Positions 1 to 5,105 of a stretch of 5,105 nucleotides of DNA are shown piece after piece (within the stretch, counting starts at the first letter, position 1; each line of letters opens with the position of its first letter). The DNA comes from Desulfobacterales bacterium. Lineage in GTDB: Bacteria > Desulfobacterota > Desulfobacteria > Desulfobacterales > JAUCGF01. The stretch is taken from positions 1-5,105 of the forward strand of contig JAOZRC010000444.1 of NCBI GenBank assembly GCA_029940345.1. Direction: 5' to 3'. A program made the translations under genes and the position numbers. The notes under the pieces were generated by a model. The model did not search any database and was not told the DNA's origin. It was given only the letters and a program-made list of their open reading frames with translations.

Positions 1-2
1 AG

Positions 3-53
3 CCCTCGCTCTCACACTTTTTCGCTTCGATCACGACTTTCCAAACAGGCTCT
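3..53 (+). repeat. Left copy of 51-bp perfect terminal inverted repeat
   Basis: The 51 bases here are the exact reverse complement of 5055-5105, so the window is closed on both sides by the same sequence pointing outward. Read from inside the window outwards, the repeat starts GAGCCTGTTTGGAAAG, which has the look of an insertion-sequence end; the three window-side bases next to GAGCC are TTA here (53-55) and again on the right (5053-5055). The match stops immediately inside the repeat. No transposase is present in the window, so the body of the element, if it is one, lies outside. The IS family is not assigned. The repeat may instead be a dispersed non-coding repeat at which an assembly broke. 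Confidence 0.9.
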
Positions 54-125
54 TAAACCTACTAAATATTCACAGTTATAAAGCATGTCAAGGATTTTAA
101 ACGAATTGTGGAAAATCTGTCTACG

Positions 126-278
126 ATAATCGGCATCCTTACTTAATAACCAAAAAGTAGTTTACACTTTTTCCGAAGTGCTGAACTTACAGTTTAGCAT
201 CAGCGGGCGCTGAATGCCAAACTGTAAGTTTGGCACTCCGCCGAATTGTCAACCGGAAAATGAAGGATGCCCGATAAT
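126..278. repeat. MITE-like foldback element, copy 1
   Basis: This is a 153-bp imperfect palindrome. The outer ends, ATAATCGGCATCCTT (126-140) and AAGGATGCCCGATAAT (263-278), are inverted repeats with one mismatch and one extra G. The inner arms 177-199 and 215-237 match at 20 of 23 positions as inverted repeats, and two of the three differences would still pair as G-U in RNA. The 15-base loop (200-214) itself folds as TCAGC/GCTGA. A diverged copy with the same architecture lies at 1926-2075, so this is a dispersed repeat and not a chance hairpin. It has no coding capacity, and resembles MITE or REP-like intergenic elements. It lies upstream of the sat promoter and does not disrupt it. Confidence 0.8.
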
Positions 279-347
279 CCATGCTTTTATTTTTAAGTTA
301 GTCATTTGATCTGCTTAAAACCGGTCTGGCAATATGATTTTTAAAAC

Positions 348-376
348 TTGACAAAGAAATATTTCCCTATTATATT
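348..376 (+). promoter_or_regulatory. Sigma-70-type promoter of sat
   Basis: A perfect TTGACA -35 box (348-353) is followed by exactly 17 bases and a TATATT -10 box (371-376), one mismatch from the TATAAT consensus. Transcription would start around 383-385, giving a leader of roughly 87 nt before the sat start codon. The near-ideal boxes and spacing predict strong, largely constitutive expression, as expected for a core enzyme of sulfate respiration. No operator was recognised. Confidence 0.8.
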
Positions 377-420
377 TTAGGATTTAAAAAAAGGAAAGAA
401 GTTTTATATAAGAATCATTT

Positions 421-454
421 TAAGCACTAAACTTTGATAAGCACTAAACTTTGA
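421..454 (+). repeat. Perfect 17-bp tandem duplication in the sat leader
   Basis: TAAGCACTAAACTTTGA occurs twice back to back (421-437 and 438-454) with no mismatch. The second copy runs into the AAAGGAG ribosome binding site (454-460). It may be a recent slippage duplication, or a doubled binding site for a regulator or RNA-binding factor acting next to translation initiation. Nothing in the sequence distinguishes these options. Confidence 0.95.
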
Positions 455-470
455 AAGGAGACAGGAACTG

Positions 471-1742
471 ATGGCAAAACTAGTTGCGCCACACGGAGGG
501 AAAGGGTTAACCTGCTGCCTGCTGGAAGGCGCGGAATTGGATGCGGAAAAGAAAAAAGCGGAAGGGTTGAAAAAAATAACCATTTCAGCGCGCGAAGAGG
601 GCGATCTCATTATGATGGGAATCGGCGGTTTCAGCCCCCTGACCGGTTTTATGACAAAAGCGGATTGGAAAGGCGTATGTGATGATTTCCTTATGGCCGA
701 CGGAACCTTCTGGCCCATTCCGGTGACACTTTCGTCCGATAAAGCGGACGCAGATGCAATCAATGTAGGCGATGAAATCGCACTGGCGGCTGCAAGCGGT
801 GAAATCATGGCCACCATGAAAGTCACCGAAAAATTTGAAATGACCGAAGCGGATAAAACATACGAATGTGAAAAAGTCTACATGGGCGAAGGCACCCCCA
901 CCGCGGAGGAGTTCTGGAAAATCGCCAAAGATGATCATCCGGGCGTTCAAATGGTGATGAACCAGAAAAATGTCAGCCTGGCCGGACCTGTCAAGGTGCT
1001 GACCGAAGGCGAATATCCGGTAAAATATCCGGGCGTTTATATGCGACCGGCCGAATCCCGCAAAATATTTGAAGACAAAGGGTGGAGCGAAGTCGCCGCT
1101 TTGCAGCTTAGAAATCCCATGCATCGTTCCCACGAATACCTGTGCAAAATTGCTGTGGAAGTGTGTGATGGCGTTTACATCCATTCCCTGGTCGGCAACC
1201 TGAAACCGGGCGATATCCCGGCGGATACACGCGTCAAATGTATTGATGCACTGGTTAAAAACTATTTTGTGGACGCGAACGTAGTGCAGGGCGGTTATCC
1301 GCTGGATATGCGTTATGCCGGCCCTCGTGAAGGCCTTTTGCATGCGACCTTCCGTCAGAACTATGGCTGCTCGCGCATGATTATCGGCCGCGACCATGCC
1401 GGTGTGGGTGATTTTTATGGCATGTTTGAAGCCCAAACCATTTTTGACAAAATCCCGACTCCGTCCGATGAAGGCAAAGCGCTGCTTTGTACGCCGTTGA
1501 AAATCGACTGGACGTTCTACTGCTACAAATGTGACGGCATGGCATCATTACGCACCTGCCCGCATGGCAAAGAAGATCGCGTGCTGCTTTCCGGCACCAT
1601 GCTGCGCAAAGGCCTATCCGAAGGAACCGAGATTCCGGATCACTTCGGACGTGAAGAAGTTTTGGTAATTCTTCGCGAATACTATGCCAGCCTTACTGAA
1701 AAAGTTGAAATTAAAACACATAAAGCGGCTATGGGCAGCTAA
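471..1742 (+). CDS. sat: Sulfate adenylyltransferase (ATP sulfurylase), dissimilatory type
   Basis: The 423-aa cytoplasmic enzyme catalyses ATP + sulfate = adenosine 5'-phosphosulfate (APS) + diphosphate, the activation step of dissimilatory sulfate reduction that feeds APS reductase. An N-terminal PUA-like part (about 1-175) precedes the nucleotidyltransferase domain. The active-site motif [11 protein letters not shown] spans 212-222, with the HxxH histidines at 218 and 221, and GRDHAGVG spans 306-313. Cys351, Cys354, Cys363 and His365 form the metal (Zn/Co) site known in bacterial single-domain enzymes. [12 protein letters not shown] lies at 374-385. The length fits a complete single-domain enzyme without the C-terminal APS kinase domain of fungal forms. 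The ATG is supported by AAAGGAG (454-460), 10 bases upstream. The gene has its own promoter and terminator, and no apr or qmo genes adjoin it. An oxidative (reverse) role is possible in principle, but the sequence flavour is that of Desulfobacterota sulfate reducers. Confidence 0.97.
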   Translation: MAKLVAPHGGKGLTCCLLEGAELDAEKKKAEGLKKITISAREEGDLIMMGIGGFSPLTGFMTKADWKGVCDDFLMADGTFWPIPVTLSSDKADADAINVGDEIALAAASGEIMATMKVTEKFEMTEADKTYECEKVYMGEGTPTAEEFWKIAKDDHPGVQMVMNQKNVSLAGPVKVLTEGEYPVKYPGVYMRPAESRKIFEDKGWSEVAALQLRNPMHRSHEYLCKIAVEVCDGVYIHSLVGNLKPGDIPADTRVKCIDALVKNYFVDANVVQGGYPLDMRYAGPREGLLHATFRQNYGCSRMIIGRDHAGVGDFYGMFEAQTIFDKIPTPSDEGKALLCTPLKIDWTFYCYKCDGMASLRTCPHGKEDRVLLSGTMLRKGLSEGTEIPDHFGREEVLVILREYYASLTEKVEIKTHKAAMGS

Positions 1743-1798
1743 AATTTGCAGCTAATTTCCAGATTGTCTGATTATTAACAATCCGAGTTTGAAATAAT

Positions 1799-1833
1799 AA
1801 AAGGGAGATGCGTTAACGCACCTCCCTTTTTTT
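1799..1833 (+). terminator. Rho-independent terminator of sat
   Basis: The arms AAAAGGGAGATGCG (1799-1812) and CGCACCTCCCTTTT (1817-1830) pair with a single A-C mismatch around a TTAA loop, and the T-tract runs 1827-1833. It starts 56 bases after the sat stop codon and closes sat as a single-gene transcript. The reverse strand has only a broken T-run, so termination should be mainly for + strand transcripts. Confidence 0.92.
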
Positions 1834-1925
1834 GTGGGCAGTTGGTTTTGATACAGGACGGCTTTACGCGTTACACGAGGACATATTGTTGTTGCACTAT
1901 TGGAATTTTTTGAATAAAAATATGG

Positions 1926-2075
1926 AAATCCTTCATTTTAACTCGAAAGTAATTCATACTTTCCGATGGAGTGCCAAACTTACAGTTTGGTATTTGATAT
2001 ACGGCTGTGCTGTTAACCGCTAAACTGTAAGTTTAGCACTCCTCCAAATTGTAAACCGGGAAATGAACGATGCCC
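1926..2075. repeat. MITE-like foldback element, copy 2
   Basis: This is a diverged copy of the element at 126-278. Its outer ends (about 1926-1938 and 2061-2073) are imperfect inverted repeats carrying ATCCTTCATTT and AAATGAACGAT. The inner arms 1969-1991 and 2019-2041 match at 20 of 23 positions. The right flank from 2042 (CTCCAAATTGTAAACCGGG) aligns closely with the right flank of copy 1. The central loop (1992-2018) is longer than in copy 1. The element ends about 100 bases before the Hsp70 start codon, so it may lie within or just upstream of that gene's promoter region. Confidence 0.78.
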
Positions 2076-2125
2076 TTTTTTGCTATGGATATTATGTCAT
2101 TAATGGGATAAAGTCTAAACTGATG

Positions 2126-2138
2126 TATGAATGATGCC
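2126..2138 (+). repeat. Isolated TATGAATGATGCC motif
   Basis: These 13 bases recur exactly at 4186-4198, and their ATGAANGATGCC core also forms the right end of both foldback elements (260-271 and 2063-2074). No partner arm was found beside this copy. It could be a remnant end of another repeat or a short recognition sequence. Confidence 0.55.
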
Positions 2139-2173
2139 AATTTAACTTATCGTAATTTAAAGGATAAATTATC

Positions 2174-3994
2174 ATGACCGAACCTCGCTATATTGTCGGT
2201 ATCGATCTGGGAACAACCAACAGTGTTGTGGCTTACACCCCAATAAAGATGGAAAAAGGTACGTTTCCAGATATAAAAATAATGCAAATTCTTCAATTGG
2301 TCAGTGCTGGCGTAGTGGAAAAACGCCCTGTTTTACCTTCTTTTATTTTAATGCCGCGTGAACATGAAATCCCTGGTGACGCGCTTAAACTGCCATGGAG
2401 TGAAGACAACCGCATCGCCGTCGGTGAATTTGCCCAGGACCGAGGTGCCGAGATTCCCCATCGCTTGATCTCTTCCGCGAAATCATGGCTATGCAACACA
2501 ATGGTTGACCGTAATGCAAAGATATTACCTTGGGAGCGTAAACCGAATGATGATAATACAGATGAACGTCTTTCGCCGGTGGAAGCGTCGGCTGCGATTT
2601 TGCGTCATATCCGCAGTGCCTGGAATTATACAATGGCTGAATCGGAAGAGGCTGATAAAGATGCGCTACGATTAGAGTACCAGGATGTTCTTATTACCGT
2701 GCCGGCTTCCTTTGATGCGGTTGCTCGTGAACTTACCGTAAAAGCAGCCGAGATGGCGGGGCTTGCGGATGTAACCTTGATTGAAGAACCGCTATCCGCT
2801 TTTTACGCCTGGCTGGAATCAACCCAGGATGAATGGCGGCAAAGCGTCAACAAAGATGACCTGGTGTTGGTATGCGATGTAGGCGGCGGCACCAGTGACT
2901 TCAGTTTAATTCAGATTGCCGAAGAAGACGGGGAACTTGTTTTAGAACGAATTGCCGTGGGAGACCATCTTTTGGTGGGCGGCGACAATATGGACCTCGC
3001 CCTTTCCTACGCGGTTTATCAGGAAATGGAGGCCAAAGGAACCAAGCTGGACGACTGGCAGATGCGCGGACTGATCCAGAGTTGCCGCAAAGCCAAGGAA
3101 AAAATCCTGTCTGATCCGGATTGCACCGAGCAACCTGTCACCATTTTAGGACGCGGCAGCAGCCTGATCGGGGGCACAATAAAGACCGCGCTTAAAAAAG
3201 AAAAGGTTGAGCAGGTGATTCGCGATGGGTTTTTCCCGGTTTGTAAACGTTTGGACAAACCGGTTAAGAATCAGCAAAGCGGTATCCGTGAAATTGGTCT
3301 GTCCTATGAAGCCGATCCGGCGGTGACTCGTCATATTGCCCAATTTTTACGGCGCAAATCAGGTGATGATAAAACCATTCAACTATCGCCGACGTCGGTT
3401 CTTTTTAACGGCGGAATTATGAAAGCGTCGTCGCTGAGAAGCCGCATATTATATCTGATCGAATCGTGGCGTGAAACCGATGGTGCTGTGGTCAGTGAAA
3501 TTGAAAATGATGATTATGATCTGGCCGTGGCGCGTGGCGCCGCATACTACGGCATGGTCCGTCGCGGCGGCGGAATACGGATTCGCGCCGGATTGGGAAA
3601 ATCTTATTATATCGGCGTGGCTGCCGCCAGGCCGGCGGTTCCCGGTATGCCTCCGGCGATGAAAGCGTTGTGTGTCGCACCTTTTGGTATGGAAGAAGGC
3701 ACCCAGGCAACACTGTCAGAGCAAGAATTTGTTTTAGTGGTGGGTGAACCGGTGAAATTTGATTTCCTGGCTTCATCCCAACGTTTTGACGCCGCCGGCG
3801 CTGTTGTGGAAGACTGGGAGGAGGAGATCGAAGCGCTCACAACCCTCGAAACCACATTGGATGGTGAAAAGGGAGAGATCATCCCGGTCTCTTTGGAAAC
3901 CAAAGCCACCGAAACAGGCGCACTTGCAATTCGATGCGTTGCCAGGGATGATGACCGTAAATGGAAACTGGCGTTTAATGTGAGGGGCGATTAG
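2174..3994 (+). CDS. Hsp70-like chaperone ATPase with a non-canonical C-terminus
   Basis: This 606-aa protein has a complete Hsp70/actin-fold ATPase domain. Phosphate-1 motif DLGTTNS is at 11-17. Lys103, in SAKSWL, aligns with the catalytic lysine region of DnaK. The connect-1-like segment LIEEPLSAFYAW is at 202-213, phosphate-2 VCDVGGGTSDFSLI at 233-246, VGGDNMDLAL at 268-277, and CRKAKEKILSD at 304-314. The adenosine motif SVLFNGG (408-414) and connect-2-like YDLAVARGAAYYG (448-460) complete the domain. The remaining 145 or so residues do not look like the DnaK substrate-binding beta-sandwich plus helical lid, and the usual DnaK C-terminal tail is absent; the protein ends KWKLAFNVRGD. No signal peptide or membrane segment is seen, so it is probably cytoplasmic. 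From memory, proteobacterial Hsp70-family proteins of about this size often stand beside a larger Hsp70 paralogue; none is present here. AAAGGA (2159-2164) supports the ATG. The client protein is unknown, and it should not be called dnaK or hscA. Confidence 0.88.
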   Translation: MTEPRYIVGIDLGTTNSVVAYTPIKMEKGTFPDIKIMQILQLVSAGVVEKRPVLPSFILMPREHEIPGDALKLPWSEDNRIAVGEFAQDRGAEIPHRLISSAKSWLCNTMVDRNAKILPWERKPNDDNTDERLSPVEASAAILRHIRSAWNYTMAESEEADKDALRLEYQDVLITVPASFDAVARELTVKAAEMAGLADVTLIEEPLSAFYAWLESTQDEWRQSVNKDDLVLVCDVGGGTSDFSLIQIAEEDGELVLERIAVGDHLLVGGDNMDLALSYAVYQEMEAKGTKLDDWQMRGLIQSCRKAKEKILSDPDCTEQPVTILGRGSSLIGGTIKTALKKEKVEQVIRDGFFPVCKRLDKPVKNQQSGIREIGLSYEADPAVTRHIAQFLRRKSGDDKTIQLSPTSVLFNGGIMKASSLRSRILYLIESWRETDGAVVSEIENDDYDLAVARGAAYYGMVRRGGGIRIRAGLGKSYYIGVAAARPAVPGMPPAMKALCVAPFGMEEGTQATLSEQEFVLVVGEPVKFDFLASSQRFDAAGAVVEDWEEEIEALTTLETTLDGEKGEIIPVSLETKATETGALAIRCVARDDDRKWKLAFNVRGD

Positions 3995-4040
3995 GAAATT
4001 CGGCCAAACATCTGCGCCCAACCTGCGAAATAAGGTGAAT

Positions 4041-4165
4041 CGTAACCGTTCACTCCCCCTACGTGCAAACAAACGCGGGACAGCTTCCCGCGCGCTACAC
4101 ACTCACATGTGGCATCATGAAGAGCGGAAAGCCGTTCCGCTCAGAGGGGGGAGTGAACGGTTACG
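4041..4165. repeat. Cloverleaf-like intergenic inverted repeat
   Basis: A perfect 19-bp outer stem pairs CGTAACCGTTCACTCCCCC (4041-4059) with its complement at 4147-4165. Two independent hairpins lie inside it. One is CGCGGGA/TCCCGCG (4074-4092, 7 bp, 5-base loop). The other is GAGCGGAA/TTCCGCTC (4122-4142, 8 bp, 5-base loop). The palindrome CACATGTG (4104-4111) lies in the linker. The whole could fold as a three-way junction in single-stranded DNA or RNA. It lies between convergent genes and has no T-tract, so it is not a standard rho-independent terminator, though it could still act as a transcription or mRNA-decay barrier. It is GC-rich, unlike the surrounding spacer, suggesting a mobile or dispersed repeat. 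Confidence 0.82.
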
Positions 4166-4185
4166 GTGAAGCACTTTTCAACAAT

Positions 4186-4200
4186 TATGAATGATGCCCG
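4186..4200 (+). repeat. ATGAATGATGCCCG motif beside the cloverleaf
   Basis: TATGAATGATGCC is identical to 2126-2138, and the longer ATGAANGATGCCCG matches the right end of foldback copy 1 (260-273) apart from the variable base. It lies 20 bases to the right of the cloverleaf stem. It may be the true right boundary of that element or a separate repeat end. Confidence 0.55.
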
Positions 4201-4219
4201 GTTTGTAGCCAAATCGGTT

Positions 4220-4972
4220 TCAATCAACTAAAGGAAATAGCTTTGAAGAAATAAGTTTGAAGCGGGCAAGCCGAAATTTTAGCGCTGTCAGAAGGCACCC
4301 GATTCCATATTTAATGCTGCGCTGCAAATTAATTGATGACGCTTCGGCAAAGTATTTTGTCGGGCAACTGACTTCCGCTACGGTATGGCCTGACCAGATA
4401 ATCTGGGCAAGCATTTGGTTGTCAAATACAAAATCATCGGAGTTCATGTTAAGCGGCAATTGCTCGATCAGTTCCCGTGAAAAGGCTCTGTAGCCGGTGT
4501 GGTACTCGGAAAGTTTGGCACCCATGAGCATATTTTCAACCAACGTGATAAACCGGTTAGAGATGTATTTCCACACCGGCATGCCTCCTTTAAGCGCATA
4601 TCCGCCAAGAATGCGCGAACCCAGGACACAATGATAAAGTCCATTGCCGATCATTGAAGCCATGGCCGGAATCAGCATCGGTGTATATTGATAATCCGGA
4701 TGCACCATGATAATAATATCCGCCCCTTCATCAAGCGCCAGCTTATAACACGTTTTCTGGTTAGCGCCGTATCCCTGATTCCGTTTGTGCGGATAAACCA
4801 GCGTGCAGGGCAGGGTTTTGGCAATCCCCACGGTGTCATCCCGGCTTTTGTCATCCACCACGATAACAAAATCAACAATTTCCTGCGCCATCACTTCATC
4901 GTAAGTCAGACGCAATGTTTGCGCGGCATTATAAGCCGGCATAACAACAATCACTTTTTTGTCTTTATACAT
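4220..4972 (-). CDS. Family 2 glycosyltransferase (GT-A fold, dolichol-phosphate-mannose-synthase-like)
   Basis: This 250-aa enzyme is predicted to transfer a sugar from a nucleotide-sugar donor to a lipid or glycan acceptor on the cytoplasmic face of the membrane. The N-terminal strand VIVVMPAYNA (7-16) and VVDDKSRDDT (38-47, nucleotide-binding aspartates) are classic GT2 motifs. NQGYGANQ follows at 65-72. MVHPDYQY (89-96) occupies the DXD position, with Asp93 the likely metal ligand. SRILGG (119-124), SEYHTGYRAFSR (155-166) and FDNQMLAQ (183-190) match the acceptor-side and catalytic region of this group. The basic, hydrophobic C-terminal segment (about 221-247) could associate with the membrane, but there is no clear transmembrane helix. 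The length is normal for a single-domain GT2. The ATG at 4972 is preceded by GCGGAG (4977-4982, minus strand) at a short 4-base spacing. It converges on the Hsp70 gene. Donor and acceptor cannot be told from sequence. Confidence 0.92.
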   Translation of the reverse strand: MYKDKKVIVVMPAYNAAQTLRLTYDEVMAQEIVDFVIVVDDKSRDDTVGIAKTLPCTLVYPHKRNQGYGANQKTCYKLALDEGADIIIMVHPDYQYTPMLIPAMASMIGNGLYHCVLGSRILGGYALKGGMPVWKYISNRFITLVENMLMGAKLSEYHTGYRAFSRELIEQLPLNMNSDDFVFDNQMLAQIIWSGHTVAEVSCPTKYFAEASSINLQRSIKYGIGCLLTALKFRLARFKLISSKLFPLVD

Positions 4973-5054
4973 ATTGCTCCGCAGTGCAAAATTTGAAGTT
5001 GGAAGTGGTTAAAGTTGAATATTTGGAGTTATTTCGAAACATGCCGAATTTTTT

Positions 5055-5105
5055 AGAGCCTGTTTGGAAAGTCGTGATCGAAGCGAAAAAGTGTGAGAGC
5101 GAGGG
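5055..5105 (-). repeat. Right copy of 51-bp perfect terminal inverted repeat
   Basis: This is the exact reverse complement of 3-53 and runs to the last base of the window. It begins 82 bases upstream of the glycosyltransferase start. The intervening spacer (4973-5054) shows several AGTTG-like short repeats (for example GAAGTTGGAAG) but no clear promoter; the gene may be transcribed from a promoter in or beyond the repeat. Confidence 0.9.

Larger units (their letters stand above)
1..347. other. Gene-free region upstream of the sat promoter
   Basis: No credible coding sequence is visible on either strand. The stretch is AT-rich compared with the genes and holds the left terminal inverted repeat (3-53), a possible decayed repeat end (102-131) and foldback element copy 1 (126-278). 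From 279 to 347 I see nothing beyond AT-rich sequence leading into the sat promoter. Confidence 0.75.
1834..2173. other. Gene-free region between the sat terminator and the Hsp70 gene
   Basis: The stretch holds foldback element copy 2 (1926-2075) and an isolated ATGAATGATGCC motif (2127-2138). I see nothing definable at 1834-1925. Promoter boxes for the Hsp70 gene are not clear: a TATTAT at 2090-2095 has no convincing -35 partner, and no heat-shock sigma-factor promoter or complete CIRCE operator is visible. The Hsp70 gene has AAAGGA (2159-2164), 9 bases before its ATG. Confidence 0.65.

Noticed and set aside
126..278. Riboswitch or attenuator controlling sat
   Set aside because: The hairpin lies upstream of the sat promoter, so it would not be in the sat transcript, and a related copy is found upstream of an unrelated gene.
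585..1436. Long reading frame (283 codons) antisense to sat
   Set aside because: It lies entirely opposite a well-supported sat gene. Its protein is rich in His and Phe, as expected from the complement of sat codons, and has no recognisable domain. The same applies to the frame at 404-826 on the minus strand.
1832..2023. Possible 63-codon gene on the + strand after sat
   Set aside because: It begins inside the sat terminator T-tract region, lacks a ribosome binding site and runs into the foldback element hairpin, so it is non-coding repeat sequence.
1969..2041. CIRCE heat-shock operator upstream of the Hsp70 gene (TTAGCACTC at 2033-2041 and GAGTGCCAA at 1969-1977)
   Set aside because: The half-sites match the CIRCE words but are in the wrong order and about 55 bases apart, where HrcA needs TTAGCACTC, a 9-base spacer, then GAGTGCTAA. 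They are part of the foldback arms, and similar words occur in the copy upstream of sat.
4041..4165. Integron attC site or tRNA-like gene
   Set aside because: There are no attC core sites (GTTRRRY with its complement), no integrase or cassette gene, and no CCA end, anticodon arm or T-loop. The fold is cloverleaf-like only in outline.
4257..4996. Plus-strand reading frames opposite the glycosyltransferase (4257-4493 and 4688-4996)
   Set aside because: They are antisense to a gene with clear GT2 motifs, have no convincing ribosome binding site and show no family resemblance.

Overview
This 5.1-kb window most likely comes from a sulfate-reducing bacterium of the Desulfobacterota, probably a Desulfobacterales-like lineage. 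The main evidence is a complete dissimilatory-type ATP sulfurylase (sat) with the Cys-Cys-Cys-His metal site typical of sulfate reducers. The compact Hsp70-like gene and the many intergenic inverted repeats fit this assignment, but the taxon is inferred from protein flavour and not from a marker-gene comparison.

Layout: (1) Positions 1-347 hold no gene. They contain the left copy of a 51-bp inverted repeat that also ends the window, and a 153-bp MITE-like foldback element (copy 1). (2) sat (471-1742, +) is a self-contained transcription unit: a near-consensus sigma-70 promoter (348-376), a leader carrying a perfect 17-bp tandem duplication, a good ribosome binding site, and a rho-independent terminator (1799-1833). 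(3) Positions 1834-2173 hold a second, diverged copy of the foldback element. (4) A 606-aa Hsp70-like ATPase (2174-3994, +) has an intact nucleotide-binding domain but only a short, non-DnaK C-terminal part. (5) A 125-bp cloverleaf-like repeat (4041-4165) sits between the convergent Hsp70 and glycosyltransferase genes. (6) A family 2 glycosyltransferase (4220-4972, -) is followed by a short leader and the right copy of the terminal inverted repeat.

The three genes have no evident common pathway: one is central sulfate activation, one a chaperone-like ATPase of unknown client, and one a cell-surface or lipid glycan enzyme. The more unusual content is between the genes. Two or more hairpin-forming repeat families occupy every intergenic space, and four sites share an ATGAANGATGCC end motif. 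The window is bounded within 2 bp of each end by a perfect inverted repeat, which looks like a contig broken inside two copies of a dispersed, IS-like element. No transposase, CRISPR array, tRNA or rRNA was found. I saw no convincing new defence or metabolic system; the repeats are the best candidates for something undescribed.
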